A DNA stretch of 64,000 bases from positions 7,131,501-7,195,500 of the forward strand of contig NZ_CP091430.1 in assembly GCF_024734895.1 (NCBI RefSeq), read 5' to 3'. Below, piece after piece: positions 1-12,956 of the stretch. Both the position numbers and the translations under genes were made by a program. The stretch's first letter is position 1. Each line of letters begins with the position of its first letter. This DNA is from Paenibacillus spongiae. Lineage in GTDB: Bacteria; Bacillota; Bacilli; Paenibacillales; Paenibacillaceae. The notes under the pieces were generated by a model. The model ran no database searches and was not told where the DNA came from. It saw only the letters and a program-made list of their open reading frames with translations.

Positions 1-289
1 CCGTAACGACCACCAGCATGAGCGCCGACAGGTTCGTGACTTCGAATCCGATGTTGAGCTGGAAGGTGCCCAGATCGATCCACTTGAACCCGTCCCGATA
101 GTCCTCCACGCCCTCTCCCATGCGTTCGAAAAGCACGAGAATGGCCATCACGAGCGAGGCGAGCGAGGCCAAGGAGCCGATCATGACCCCAAGCCCCTTG
201 AAGCTGCGTCCGAATGACGTTAGCAGAATGAATGCAGCCAGTGGAAAAAGCGGGATAAGCCAGGCGTATTGCGTAAATACGGTTTCCAC
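1..289 (-). CDS. nuoL: NADH-quinone oxidoreductase subunit L, N-terminal part
   Basis: Only the first 96 codons lie in the window; the gene runs off the left edge. The visible N-terminus (starting VETVFTQYAWLIPLFPLAAF) is hydrophobic with at least two membrane segments, as expected for the antiporter-like subunit of complex I. The start is a GTG at 289, six bases after the nuoK stop and about nine bases after a GAGGAGG ribosome site. Position after nuoK fits the standard nuo order. Family assignment rests on gene order plus membrane character, since the conserved antiporter core is outside the window. Confidence 0.88.
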   Translation of the reverse strand, partial: METVFTQYAWLIPLFPLAAFILLTSFGRSFKGLGVMIGSLASLASLVMAILVLFERMGEGVEDYRDGFKWIDLGTFQLNIGFEVTNLSALMLVVVT

Positions 290-295
290 GTGCGA

Positions 296-598
296 CTACC
301 TCCTCATCTCGTCGAATTCGTCAACGTTAACCGTACCGCGTGCCCGGAACAGCGCGATCAGCACCGCGATGCCAACAGCCGCCTCGGCTGCGGAAACCGC
401 AATGGTGAACAGCGTAAACACCTGGCCTGATAATGCGGGTACGGCTCCGTATTTGGAGAACGCCACCAGATTGAGGTTGACCGCATTCAGCATCAATTCG
501 ATCGAGAGCAGAACGACGACCGCATTGCGCTTGACGAGCGCGCCGTAGAGCCCGATGCAGAACAGAATGGCAGCCAGCGTCAAATAGGAAGATAACAT
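296..598 (-). CDS. nuoK: NADH-quinone oxidoreductase subunit K
   Basis: A 100-residue membrane protein with three predicted helices, the usual length for NuoK. It carries the conserved glutamates in membrane context ([15 protein letters not shown] and [17 protein letters not shown]) that take part in proton translocation in the MrpC-like subunits of complex I. The start chosen is the ATG at 598 (MLSSYLTL), because upstream in-frame codons belong to the end of nuoJ. Only one base separates the nuoJ stop from this ATG, indicating translational coupling. Membrane arm subunit, operon nuoA-N. Confidence 0.95.
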   Translation of the reverse strand: MLSSYLTLAAILFCIGLYGALVKRNAVVVLLSIELMLNAVNLNLVAFSKYGAVPALSGQVFTLFTIAVSAAEAAVGIAVLIALFRARGTVNVDEFDEMRR

Positions 599-599
599 C

Positions 600-1115
600 T
601 CAATCCGCCTCCTTCTTCGCGAGCACGATCGCACCGATAAAGGCAACCGTCAACACCACAGAGACAAGCTCGAACGGCACGACATAGCCTGTGAACAGCA
701 GCTTGCCGATTTCCAGCGCACTATCCTCTACAAGCTGAGCAGGCTGCGATACCGGAAATTCGGTTTGGCGGATCGCATAGAATAGAATGCCGAACAGCGC
801 CAGGGCTCCGACCGCGGCCAGCGCCTCATGCGAAGGTCTGCCCTTCTCCGCTTCCGCATCCTGGTGCTTCGTCATCATGATGCCGAAGATCATCAGAATG
901 GAGACGGCCCCCGCATAGATGAGCACTTGGACGAAGGCGAGAAAATCGGCATTCAGGAGAATAAACATACCGGCGATCCCGATGAAGACGGCTGCCAGCG
1001 AGACGACCATATGAATGACCTTCGCGAAGCTGACCATGAGCACCGCACCGCTTATAATGATCACGGATAAGACAAAGAAGGCGACGAACTCGCCTGTCAA
1101 TGGTACGTTAAACAT
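600..1115 (-). CDS. nuoJ: NADH-quinone oxidoreductase subunit J
   Basis: A 171-residue integral membrane subunit of complex I with about five hydrophobic segments. The start is the ATG at 1115 ([10 protein letters not shown]), which overlaps the nuoI stop by eight bases; the longer open frame upstream lies inside nuoI and is not coding in this frame. The segment [21 protein letters not shown] followed by [20 protein letters not shown] is the typical NuoJ signature region. Sits between nuoI and nuoK in the standard order. Confidence 0.94.
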   Translation of the reverse strand: MFNVPLTGEFVAFFVLSVIIISGAVLMVSFAKVIHMVVSLAAVFIGIAGMFILLNADFLAFVQVLIYAGAVSILMIFGIMMTKHQDAEAEKGRPSHEALAAVGALALFGILFYAIRQTEFPVSQPAQLVEDSALEIGKLLFTGYVVPFELVSVVLTVAFIGAIVLAKKEAD

Positions 1116-1572
1116 CCTTCTTAGCGCCCCCCTTCCCCGCTTGGGGAGCGCCGATATTATTATTATCCTTGCGCACGTTCTTGTTATTGCCGTCCAGCCA
1201 GTCGATATCCATATACAAATCATCGCGGCTGTAGGACGCCAGCTCAAAATTATTCGTCATGACGATCGCTTCGGTCGGACAAACCTCCGTACACAGATCG
1301 CAAAGGATGCATATTTCAAAATTGATGTCGAAGGTATCGATGACCTTCCCTTTCTTCTCCGGATCCGGATTCGGCTTGCCGGTCAGCGTGATGCACTCTG
1401 TCGGACATACGCGTGCGCATTGATTGCACACAATGCATTGATCCGGTATAAAATGCTGAATCCCGCGGAAGCGGTCCGGCATGACGAACGGTTCGTCGGG
1501 ATAGGAAGTGGTAACTTTCTTCGCCGTCATCGATTTGAGCGTGACGCCAAGCCCTTTCAAGAGACCCTTCAT
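1108..1572 (-). CDS. nuoI: NADH-quinone oxidoreductase subunit I, 2x[4Fe-4S] ferredoxin
   Basis: A 154-residue peripheral subunit carrying two 4Fe-4S clusters (N6a/N6b) that pass electrons toward NuoB. Two CxxCxxCxxxCP motifs are visible: C46, C49, C52, C56 and C88, C91, C94, C98. The N-terminal stretch (MKGLLKGLGVTLKSM) is an amphipathic membrane-docking helix. The C-terminal tail is hydrophilic, with a lysine/glycine-rich end. It lies between nuoH (15-bp gap) and nuoJ (8-bp overlap). Confidence 0.96.
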   Translation of the reverse strand: MKGLLKGLGVTLKSMTAKKVTTSYPDEPFVMPDRFRGIQHFIPDQCIVCNQCARVCPTECITLTGKPNPDPEKKGKVIDTFDINFEICILCDLCTEVCPTEAIVMTNNFELASYSRDDLYMDIDWLDGNNKNVRKDNNNIGAPQAGKGGAKKDV

Positions 1573-1587
1573 TCCTCTTCCCTCCGT

Positions 1588-2601
1588 TTATCCTTTAATG
1601 AACAGCTCGAGATAGACAGCTGTAATAAACACGTTCAGAATCGCCAGCGGCAGCAGCACCTTCCAGCCCATGCCCATCAGCTGGTCGATCCGGATTCTCG
1701 GCAGCGTAGCCCTTAGCCAGAACAGGAAGAACACGACCAGCGCAAACTTGAGCAGGAACCAGAGAATCCCCGGCACAAAATCGAGGAACGGCACCGGTGC
1801 ATGCCACCCGCCTAGGAACAGAACCGTCGTCAACGCTGCAATGGCGTATACATACACATATTCCGATAACATGAAGAACGCGAAGCGGAAGCCGCTGTAC
1901 TCTACGTGATAACCGGCGACTAGCTCGGATTCCGCCTCAGGCAGGTCGAACGGCGTACGGTTCAGCTCCGATACAGCCGCGATAATGAACACGATGAAGC
2001 CGACAATTTGCGGAAGGAAGTTCCACTGCCAGAACCAATCGCCCTGCAGCTCGCCGATTGTACGGAGATTCATGCTGCCCGACATCATAATGACGCCGGC
2101 TACCGATATGACGAGCGGCACCTCGTAGCTGATCATCTGCGCGGCTGAACGCATTCCTCCTAGAAGAGCGTACTTGTTGTTCGATGCCCATCCGCCAAGC
2201 ACGATCGCAATCGTGGTGATGCCCGAAATCGCAACATAATAGAGCACTCCGACGTTAATATCGGCGAAATATAGTTTATTCGTATACGGAATGACCGCGA
2301 GCACGCTGAATGCGGGAACGTATGCAAGCGCGGGCGCAAGAATGAACAGCAGCCGGTCGGCTTTCCGCGGAATCGTGTCTTCTTTTATGAGCAGCTTGGT
2401 GATATCCGCCACCGTCTGCAGCAGGCCGAGAGGGCCTACCCGGTTCGGGCCGATCCGCAGCTGCATCCATCCAATAACTTTTCGCTCAAAGTAGATCGCA
2501 TAGGTGACAAAGCCAAGAACCAGAACAAGCAGTACAATCCCCCATAGAGCAAAGATAAGGGTATTGCCCCAAGTTAGCGTTTCGTCCAGCCAGTTGCCCA
2601 T
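1588..2601 (-). CDS. nuoH: NADH-quinone oxidoreductase subunit H
   Basis: A 337-residue membrane subunit with about eight helices that forms the quinone cavity at the interface with NuoB/NuoD. Recognisable conserved pieces are ERKVIGWMQLRIGPNRVGP near residue 40, LNRTPFDLPEAESELVAGYH in the middle, and LPRIRIDQLMGMGWKVLLP near the end. The ATG at 2601 shares one base with the nuoD TGA (TGATG), so translation is coupled. Length is normal for the family. Confidence 0.97.
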   Translation of the reverse strand: MGNWLDETLTWGNTLIFALWGIVLLVLVLGFVTYAIYFERKVIGWMQLRIGPNRVGPLGLLQTVADITKLLIKEDTIPRKADRLLFILAPALAYVPAFSVLAVIPYTNKLYFADINVGVLYYVAISGITTIAIVLGGWASNNKYALLGGMRSAAQMISYEVPLVISVAGVIMMSGSMNLRTIGELQGDWFWQWNFLPQIVGFIVFIIAAVSELNRTPFDLPEAESELVAGYHVEYSGFRFAFFMLSEYVYVYAIAALTTVLFLGGWHAPVPFLDFVPGILWFLLKFALVVFFLFWLRATLPRIRIDQLMGMGWKVLLPLAILNVFITAVYLELFIKG

Positions 2602-3701
2602 CAGCAGTCCACCTCTCCGACGACAATATCAATGCCGCCTAGAATCGTAACGAGGTTCGTCATGGTTTCACCAACAAGCAGCTTCGGCAGTATTTGAAGA
2701 TTAACGAATGACGGACGCCTGAATTTCAGCCGGTAGGGCTCTGCTTTGCCCTTGGAAACAATGTGGCAGCCGATCTCGCCGCGCGGCGATTCGATGCTGA
2801 CATAGACCTCTCCAGCCGGCGGCCGAATGACGCGAGGCACTTTGCCCATCGTGTCGCCGGAGGAAGGAAACTGCTCCACGGCCTGCTTCAGAATGCGCAA
2901 TGACTGACGTATTTCTTCAAGCCGAATCAAATAACGTTCATAGCAATCGCCCCTCGTGCCAAGCGGCACATCGAACTCGAAACGGTCGTACAGACTGTAC
3001 GGCTTTGCTTTGCGCAAATCCCAGTCTACGCCGGTACACCGCAGGTTCGCCCCTGACAGGCCGTAATCGATCGCGGTCTGCGCATCGTATCGGCCGACAT
3101 TCTTGATGCGCGCCAGAAATATTTCGTTGCCGCTCACCAGATTGTCGTACTCGACCAATTTCTTTTCCATATAGGGGATAAAATCGCGCACTTTATCGAT
3201 CCAGCCTTCCGGCGCATCCCACTTGACCCCGCCTACTCGCATGTAGTTGTACGTGAGTCTTGCGCCGCACAGCTCGTTAAATAAATCAATAATGATTTCC
3301 CTGTCGCGGAATGCATATAGGAACGGACTCATCGCCCCAATATCGAGCAAATACGTGCCCCACCATACAAGGTGGCTTGCCACGCGCTGAAGCTCCATGA
3401 CAATCAGCCGCATGAACTCGGCGCGCTCCGGGATCTCCAAACCCATTAACGTCTCGACCGCATGGCAGAGAACGTAGTTGTTGGTCATAGCCGATACGTA
3501 ATCCATCCGGTCGGTATACGGAATGATTTGGGTATAGTTCAAATTCTCCGCGAGCTTCTCCGTACCCCGGTGCAAATAGCCCATCACCGGAATAGCTTCT
3601 TTAATGACCTCGCCGTCCAGCTTGACGACGATGCGGAATACGCCGTGCGTGCTCGGGTGCTGGGGGCCGACGTTAAGCAGCAGTTCTTCAGTGCGAATCA
3701 C
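2601..3701 (-). CDS. nuoD: NADH-quinone oxidoreductase subunit D
   Basis: A 366-residue 49-kDa-type subunit related to the large subunit of NiFe hydrogenases. It starts with LLNVGPQHPSTHGVFRIVV, whose GPQHPSTHG loop lines the quinone site. It retains PYTDRMDYVSAMTNNYV and PPAGEVYVSIESPRGEIG, both diagnostic. The NuoC and NuoD functions are separate genes here, not fused as in E. coli. Six bases separate it from nuoC. Confidence 0.97.
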   Translation of the reverse strand: MIRTEELLLNVGPQHPSTHGVFRIVVKLDGEVIKEAIPVMGYLHRGTEKLAENLNYTQIIPYTDRMDYVSAMTNNYVLCHAVETLMGLEIPERAEFMRLIVMELQRVASHLVWWGTYLLDIGAMSPFLYAFRDREIIIDLFNELCGARLTYNYMRVGGVKWDAPEGWIDKVRDFIPYMEKKLVEYDNLVSGNEIFLARIKNVGRYDAQTAIDYGLSGANLRCTGVDWDLRKAKPYSLYDRFEFDVPLGTRGDCYERYLIRLEEIRQSLRILKQAVEQFPSSGDTMGKVPRVIRPPAGEVYVSIESPRGEIGCHIVSKGKAEPYRLKFRRPSFVNLQILPKLLVGETMTNLVTILGGIDIVVGEVDC

Positions 3702-3707
3702 GGCTTG

Positions 3708-4765
3708 TCACACCTCCGGGTCTAATGGTTCATAATCTTTGCGCAGCGGGTGGCCTACCCATTCATCCGGCATCATGATGCGCCGCATGTCGGGATGGCC
3801 GGTAAAATCTACGCCAAGCAGGTCATATATTTCCCGTTCGTTCCAGTTCGCTGTTGCCCATATCGGTGTTGCAGAAGGAATTGAAGGGGCCTCCCGGTCT
3901 GTCCGCAGCTTCACGGCCAGCTCCCGTCTCGTTTCCAGCGAGACGAGATGATAGACGACCTCCATGTGCGTCTCATAGTCGACACCGGACACGTTGCGGA
4001 GATAGCTATACTGCTGACCGGCATGCGTTCGCAGCAAGTCCGCCGCTGCTTGCCAGTGATCGCGGGATACGACGATTACCGGCATGTGGTCGTTTATTTC
4101 ATTTATGTATGCTTCCTCAACGGCATGCTCCGAGATTAATGAGCGCAGCAGCTGGACGGTCTCGTCGAGCTGCGGCTGCTTCGGCGATGGCGGCTTCGGT
4201 TCGGCCGGCTCAGCATCGGCTGCCTTCGCCGCCGCACGGGCCGCGCGCGCTTCCGCCGCGGCCTTCAGCTTCGCTTCGCGGTCGGAATCGCCGCCTGCGG
4301 CATCGCCCTCCGACGCCTTCGCAGCCGCACGGGCCGCACGCGCTTCCGCCGCGGCCTTCAGCTTCGCCTCGCGCTCGGGATCGCCGCCTGCGGCATCGCC
4401 CTCCGCTGCCTTCGCCGCCGCACGGGCCGCACGCGCTTCCGCCGCGGCCTTCAGCTTCGCTTCGCGCTCGGGATCGCCGCCTGCGACATCGCCCTCCGCT
4501 GCCTTCGCCGCCGCACGGGCCGCACGCGCTTCCGCCGCGGCCTTCAGCTTCGCTTCGCGCTCGGGATCGCCCTCCGCTGCCTTCGTCGCCGACTCCGGCT
4601 CTGTCTGATTCCGTTCCGAATCAGACAATTCCTGCCCTGCCTCCAATGAGTCGGCTCCGCCAGTCTTTTCGACCCGCTGCGTCTCGGCTTCCTGTATGCC
4701 ATCCTTCTGCGGTTCAACGTTATGTTCGCCGGAAAGCTTCTCGTCCTTATTGTCCTTCTCTTCGC

Positions 4766-4769
<4 letters not shown>
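3708..4769 (-). CDS. nuoC: NADH-quinone oxidoreductase subunit C with repeat-rich N-terminal extension
   Basis: A 353-residue protein. The last ~150 residues are a normal NuoC (30-kDa) domain, ending with the signature [18 protein letters not shown] and [12 protein letters not shown]. The first ~195 residues are extra: an acidic, charged leader followed by four near-identical 31-residue units built on [20 protein letters not shown], and a fifth shorter start. These units are Ala/Glu/Lys/Arg-rich and should form a long charged helix or coiled coil. NuoC proteins with low-complexity Ala/Lys/Glu extensions are known to me in Bacillales; the copy number here is read directly. The start overlaps the nuoB stop by four bases (ATGA). 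The function of the extension is unknown. Confidence 0.93.
4222..4593 (-). repeat. Four tandem 93-bp in-frame repeats in nuoC
   Basis: The same hexamer recurs at 4222, 4315, 4408 and 4501, giving an exact 93-bp period (31 codons). A further match at 4579 comes after only 78 bp, so the fifth unit is 15 bp shorter. Units differ by a few bases. The period is a multiple of three, so changes in copy number would keep the nuoC frame open. Confidence 0.95.
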
Positions 4770-5268
<499 letters not shown>

Positions 5269-5284
<16 letters not shown>

Positions 5285-5640
5285 TTCAGCACCTTCTTCT
5301 TCCAGGCGTAGGTGAGTCCGATTAACAACAACCCGATAAAGATCGCCATCTCGACAAGAATAAATAGGCCGAGCTGATTATACGCAACGGCCCAAGGATA
5401 TAGGAAAACGGTTTCGATATCAAAGATCACAAACATGAGCGCAAACAAATAGTAGCGCACGTTAAAACGGATCTGACCGTCCCCCACCGGTTCGTTCCCG
5501 CTTTCATAAGTCGTCTTCTTCTCTTCCGTCGGCTTGTGCGGGCGCAGCATGCGGCCCACAGTCAAGGCTACCACCGGAAGGAGGATGCCAAGCAAAATGA
5601 AAATCGTTACAATCACGTAGTTGTTGATGTATTTCTCCAT
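5269..5640 (-). CDS. nuoA: NADH-quinone oxidoreductase subunit A
   Basis: A 123-residue membrane subunit with three helices, first gene of the nuo operon. It carries the family signature [20 protein letters not shown] followed by [20 protein letters not shown]. The ATG at 5640 (MEKYINNY) is preceded by a GGAGG-like site; the longer open frame upstream has no support. No nuoE, nuoF or nuoG lies upstream, so the NADH-oxidising module is not part of this operon. Confidence 0.95.
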
Positions 5641-5710
5641 ACAATCGCCTCCGTGCGCATCGATATTCGGGCGGATAGGGGCCACGCCACTAGGTCAAAA
5701 TTCACTCACA

Positions 5711-5739
5711 ATTATAACAAAACCTGCCACTTCCGTCTA
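5711..5739 (-). promoter_or_regulatory. Probable sigma-A promoter of the nuo operon
   Basis: Read on the minus strand: TAGACG (5739-5734), a 17-base spacer, then a perfect TATAAT (5716-5711), about 70 bases before the nuoA start. The -35 differs from TTGACA at two positions. It lies between the atpC terminator and nuoA. Confidence 0.7.
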
Positions 5740-5870
5740 TGACGTTATTGCACAAGACTCCCAATAATTAACGGTTGTGTACGTTTATTTCCTGCTTCTG
5801 CGGCAACTTCCCGTTGGATGATTGAGGCTTGAAATTGTCCGCGCAGGTTTCTGCCGCATCGGATTCATTC

Positions 5871-5908
5871 AAAAAAAAGCACCGCTATGCATCTGCATAT
5901 CGGTGCTT
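5871..5908 (-). terminator. Rho-independent terminator of the atp operon
   Basis: Twelve bases after the atpC stop the minus strand forms a strong hairpin with arms AAGCACCG and CGGTGCTT and further pairing inside, followed by eight T residues. It closes the atp operon and separates it from nuo. Confidence 0.92.
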
Positions 5909-5920
5909 CATCGAGTCTTT

Positions 5921-6325
5921 TTACATCCGGCCTTTGACATCCAGACGGTTCATAGCCCGCTGGAGCGCAAGCTCCGCACGGAGAGCGTCCAGATCTGCAC
6001 GCTTCTTGTCGGACAAACGCTGTTCGGCACGCTGCTTGGCAGCTTGTGCGCGATCTACGTCGATTTCTTCCGGCATTTCTGCGCTTTCGGCCAGGATAAC
6101 GACCTTGTCTTTGCGAATTTCCAGGAAACCGCCGTTCACGGCGATTACATGGCTCGCCCGGTCCTGCTTGATCGTAACCGGTGCAATCTTCAAAGGCGTT
6201 ACTAGCGGGACGTGTTTGGGCAGAATGCCCATCTCGCCCTCTACGCCTTTGACGATCACCATATTGACTTCCTCAGCGTAGACTTTACGCTCAGGAGTAA
6301 CGATTTCCAATAAAAAGGTGCTCAT
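5921..6325 (-). CDS. atpC: F1F0 ATP synthase epsilon subunit
   Basis: A 134-residue protein of the F1 central stalk, with the N-terminal beta-sandwich (STFLLEIVTPERKVYAEEVN and MGILPKHVPLVTPLKIAPV) and a C-terminal helical hairpin (RAQAAKQRAEQRLSDKKRAD). In Bacillales the C-terminal helices inhibit hydrolysis and can bind ATP. Last gene of the atp operon, 24 bases after atpD and just before the terminator. Confidence 0.96.
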   Translation of the reverse strand: MSTFLLEIVTPERKVYAEEVNMVIVKGVEGEMGILPKHVPLVTPLKIAPVTIKQDRASHVIAVNGGFLEIRKDKVVILAESAEMPEEIDVDRAQAAKQRAEQRLSDKKRADLDALRAELALQRAMNRLDVKGRM

Positions 6326-6349
6326 GCGGATACCTCCATTAACGGCGAA

Positions 6350-7870
<1,521 letters not shown>

Positions 7871-7908
7871 CTAAAGGCTGGTTCATGCAATCAGAACATC
7901 GATACCTA

Positions 7909-8772
7909 CTATTGCTGTGCGTTCGCACCGCCGACAATTTCCGAGATTTCCTGCGTAATTGCCGCTTGACGCGCACGATTGTACGTTAATGTCAGACCGG
8001 AGATCATCTTCGTTGCGTTCTTCGTCGCATTGCCCATTGCTGTCATACGAGCGCCGAACTCACTTGCTTTGCTCTCCAGAATCGCACTGTAAATAACGGT
8101 TTCCGCATATTTCGGCAGAAGTACGTTCAATACTTCTTCCGGAGACGGCTCGTACTCATATTCAGCCTTGGCCCCTCCGCTCGATTGCGGCTGTTCCAGT
8201 GGAAGCAGCCGTTTTACGACGGGGATTTGCGTCATAGCATTCTGGAACTGGTTATATACGAGGTACAGCTCGTCGTATGCTCCGTCTTCAAAGCCGCGAA
8301 CCGCTTTAGCCGCAATGCTCTTGATGTCGGAGAATTTCGGCGAATCCGATAAACCCGTGGTTTCGTCTGCAAGGGCAATATTGCGGCGGGTAAAGTAATC
8401 GCGGCCTTTGCGTCCGATTACGAAGATGTCATATTCGCTGGCCGACTTATGATTCTCTTTCAGCGTATTTGACACTTTGCGAAGTACGTTTACGTTGTAA
8501 CCGCCTGCGAGCCCACGGTCCGAAGTGAGTACCAGGTAAGCCGTCCGTTTGATTTCACGGCTTTGCAGCATTGGATGTTTCACGCTGCCGCCGCTGGAAG
8601 CGATGCTTGCGACCACTTCCCTGATCGTGTCGGTATACGGTCTTGCGGCGATGGCTGCATCCTGTGACCGCTTGAGCTTGGCAGCTGCAACCATCTCCAT
8701 CGCCTTCGTAATCTGCTTCGTATTCTGTTTGCTCTTAATCTGGCGTTTGATTTCGCGCATTCCCTTAGCCAA
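7909..8772 (-). CDS. atpG: F1F0 ATP synthase gamma subunit
   Basis: A 287-residue rotor shaft subunit. N-terminal MAKGMREIKRQIKSKQNTKQ and C-terminal NATKMISGLTLTYNRARQAA are the two coiled-coil helices of the family. The start is TTG at 8772, chosen because AAGGTGG lies about ten bases upstream and the family N-terminus matches; ATG at 8760 is a possible alternative. Lies between atpA and atpD in the standard order. Confidence 0.96.
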   Translation of the reverse strand: MAKGMREIKRQIKSKQNTKQITKAMEMVAAAKLKRSQDAAIAARPYTDTIREVVASIASSGGSVKHPMLQSREIKRTAYLVLTSDRGLAGGYNVNVLRKVSNTLKENHKSASEYDIFVIGRKGRDYFTRRNIALADETTGLSDSPKFSDIKSIAAKAVRGFEDGAYDELYLVYNQFQNAMTQIPVVKRLLPLEQPQSSGGAKAEYEYEPSPEEVLNVLLPKYAETVIYSAILESKASEFGARMTAMGNATKNATKMISGLTLTYNRARQAAITQEISEIVGGANAQQ

Positions 8773-8835
8773 TCGTTGTCACCACCTTATTGCCAGGCTT
8801 GACACGTTAGGCAAGCCCGGCTCTATTCCGCGTTA

Positions 8836-10356
<1,521 letters not shown>

Positions 10357-10366
10357 TCACCCCTAT

Positions 10367-10915
10367 CTACAGTGCTTGAGATTTCAACGCTTTTTCCAGA
10401 CGTGCCAACTTGCCGGACAAGCTTCCGTCATACAGACGGTCTCCGATGCGCACCTGCACACCGCCAAGCAAGGATGGTTCCACGATCTGCTCTGCTTCGA
10501 TCCGCTTGCCTGCAAGCGCTCCGAAGGTTGCTTCTACATTGGCCAGCTCCGCTGCCGACAAACGTTTCGCGGTATAAACCGTGGCATGCGACTTGCCCAG
10601 CGCTTCGCCCGACACTTTCGTGTACGAGTCGTAAACACCGCTCAGCGCGTCCTGGCGGCCACGTTCAATAAGAACTCCGATTGTACGCAGGACGACCGCA
10701 GATACCTTGTCGGATAAGACGCTATTAATAAGCTCGATTTTCTTCGTTACGCTAACGTTCGGTAACGCGAGAAACTTGCGTATTTCGGCATCTCCCTCGA
10801 GCGCTTCCACGACGAGTTTCAGCTGCTGCTCGACGTCTGCGATAATGTTCTGCTCCTGCGCAATGTCAAACAGCGCTTTGGCGTAGCGCTTCGCTACTGC
10901 GCTATCGCGGCTCAT
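10367..10915 (-). CDS. atpH: F1F0 ATP synthase delta subunit
   Basis: A 182-residue OSCP/delta subunit that joins F1 to the peripheral stalk. N-terminal SAVAKRYAKALFDIAQEQ and the C-terminal VEPSLLGGVQVRIGDRLYDG are diagnostic. The start overlaps the atpF stop by four bases (ATGA), so the two stalk subunits are translationally coupled. Confidence 0.96.
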   Translation of the reverse strand: MSRDSAVAKRYAKALFDIAQEQNIIADVEQQLKLVVEALEGDAEIRKFLALPNVSVTKKIELINSVLSDKVSAVVLRTIGVLIERGRQDALSGVYDSYTKVSGEALGKSHATVYTAKRLSAAELANVEATFGALAGKRIEAEQIVEPSLLGGVQVRIGDRLYDGSLSGKLARLEKALKSQAL

Positions 10916-11394
10916 TTGCTTCCAACCTCTTTCAAGTATTGGTCAACAAGCTGCTCTTGTGACTTCTCGTCGATTTGCTTCTCGATAATCTTGGACGCGA
11001 TTTGAACGGACATGCCGCTCACTTCGCTGCGGAGCGCAGCGATCGCCTTGTTCTTCTCGCTTGTAATATCTTGTACAGCGTTTTCCTTCACACGGTTCGC
11101 TTCAGATTTCGCCGTTTGCACGATTTCGTCGGCTTGTTTCACGCTGGTAAGCTTGGCTTGCTCGATAATATCGTATGCTTCTTTACGCGCTTGCTGAAGG
11201 GCAAGCTTCTGTTCTTCCAACTGCTGTTCCGCTTGCTTGCGGCTTGCTTCCGCCGAATTCATCTGTTCAAGGACAAGCAATCTGCGCTTCTCCATGATTC
11301 CCAATAACGGTCCGAATGCGTATTTGCTTAACAGCCAGTACAGTACTCCGAAAGCGATAATCGCATACACTGTCGATTCCCAATGGAGGGACAT
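10912..11394 (-). CDS. atpF: F1F0 ATP synthase b subunit
   Basis: A 160-residue subunit with one N-terminal membrane helix (VYAIIAFGVLYWLLSKYAFG) followed by a long charged coiled coil of about 120 residues rich in Glu, Lys and Gln. It forms the stator dimer. It lies between atpE and atpH. Length is normal. Confidence 0.96.
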   Translation of the reverse strand: MSLHWESTVYAIIAFGVLYWLLSKYAFGPLLGIMEKRRLLVLEQMNSAEASRKQAEQQLEEQKLALQQARKEAYDIIEQAKLTSVKQADEIVQTAKSEANRVKENAVQDITSEKNKAIAALRSEVSGMSVQIASKIIEKQIDEKSQEQLVDQYLKEVGSK

Positions 11395-11490
11395 AGATGC
11401 AGCTCCTTTCTGTTCCCAGTATCCTCTTAATCAAAACGAAGGCGTGGAGGGCTATGGCCTTCCCCGCCATGATTCGTTATTACGGGTCTA

Positions 11491-11736
<246 letters not shown>

Positions 11737-11810
11737 TTATTGTTGTGAATCGTATGCCTTATCCCGTCCAAACAGCGGTATGCGCCTGTTCCAATCGGGT
11801 CAACACGGTA

Positions 11811-12566
11811 TTAATGCTCCTCGTGCACGGTCGTCTTGGAAATATAAACCATGGTGAGGATCGTGAACAAGAAGGCCTGGATAGCGCCTACAAATAGGCT
11901 GAAGCCCTGCCATGCGATCAGGAACGGAGTACCGACCCAACCCAGCATCAGAATCGTTGCGATCAGAATCTCGCCCGCAAAGATATTGGCGTAAAGCCGC
12001 AGTGCCAATGTGAGCGGTTTCGCCAATTCCTCAATAATGTTGAGCGGGAAGAAGATCGGGTAAGGCTCGAAGTAGTGTTTAAAGTAATGCTTGCGGTTCA
12101 GCTTCAGACCCAGGAAATGAACGAGCGCGAAGACAATCAGTGCAAGCCCTGCCGTTACGGCAAGGTCGGCCGTCGGCGATTTCCACCAAGCGATTTCCAC
12201 GTGTCCGCCATGCTTATCCAAGTCCGCTTGCGTAATGCCCAGCGTCTCGTTAACCGTGTGCGTCTCCGTTACAATACCGAACGGAAGGCCCAGCACGTTG
12301 GAGATGAAGATGAACATGATGAGCGTCATGCCGAGACAGATGTAAGGTTTCACCTTATTCAGCGGCATCGTGCTGGCAATCGTGTTATGCACGAAATCGA
12401 CGACCCATTCCAGAAAATTCTGCATTCTGGACGGATTATCGACCGACAGGTTGCGAACCGCCAATCTTGCCAATACAAACGTGATGATCACGGAAACCGT
12501 AATGGCGATGAAAGACGAAATATCAATGGTCAAGAATCCGATGCTAAGCTCTGGAAATAAATGCAT
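11811..12566 (-). CDS. atpB: F1F0 ATP synthase a subunit
   Basis: A 251-residue polytopic membrane subunit forming the proton half-channels. The key arginine lies in LAKPLTLALRLYANIFAGE, and the last helices QGFSLFVGAIQAFLFTILTM match the family. I prefer the ATG at 12566 because GGAAAGGGG lies nine to ten bases upstream; the GTG at 12578 would sit directly against that ribosome site. First core F0 gene after atpI. Confidence 0.94.
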   Translation of the reverse strand: MHLFPELSIGFLTIDISSFIAITVSVIITFVLARLAVRNLSVDNPSRMQNFLEWVVDFVHNTIASTMPLNKVKPYICLGMTLIMFIFISNVLGLPFGIVTETHTVNETLGITQADLDKHGGHVEIAWWKSPTADLAVTAGLALIVFALVHFLGLKLNRKHYFKHYFEPYPIFFPLNIIEELAKPLTLALRLYANIFAGEILIATILMLGWVGTPFLIAWQGFSLFVGAIQAFLFTILTMVYISKTTVHEEH

Positions 12567-12587
12567 ACCGTATTTCACCCCTTTCCG

Positions 12588-12956
12588 CTACGAATTTCGT
12601 TTGTTCAAAAAATAGGCGTATGCCAGAGTTACAAAGGGCATGATGAAGCATGCGCTCAACGTCGCCGGCATACTAAATTGTTCCGGGTACTTCTTGGCGA
12701 TCATGACGGCTAGCAGTACAGTCGCCAGTCGGCCCGCCAAGCCAAGGCTCATCTTCCGAGGCCCCTGCATGGCCGTAACCTTCCCAATCCAATCTACCCT
12801 TCTGCGCAGCAGAAACGTATTCGACACGCTCGCAGCCAAGCCCAGTACCAATCCGGCAGCTACGGTACGCCATTCCGGCACAGCAGCCCAGACGAGCAGG
12901 CAGCACGCCGAAAATAACAGAGCCGCCCGGGTTGCCTTCTTCATCATTTCATCCAT
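12588..12956 (-). CDS. atpI: ATP synthase subunit I (AtpI family)
   Basis: A 122-residue membrane protein with about four hydrophobic helices, located where atpI lies in many atp operons. AtpI-type proteins help c-ring assembly and are poorly conserved. The start is set at 12956 (MDEMMKKATRAA), where it overlaps the upstream gene by eight bases; upstream in-frame codons belong to that gene's region. Assignment rests mainly on position, size and membrane topology. Confidence 0.8.
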   Translation of the reverse strand: MDEMMKKATRAALLFSACCLLVWAAVPEWRTVAAGLVLGLAASVSNTFLLRRRVDWIGKVTAMQGPRKMSLGLAGRLATVLLAVMIAKKYPEQFSMPATLSACFIMPFVTLAYAYFLNKRNS

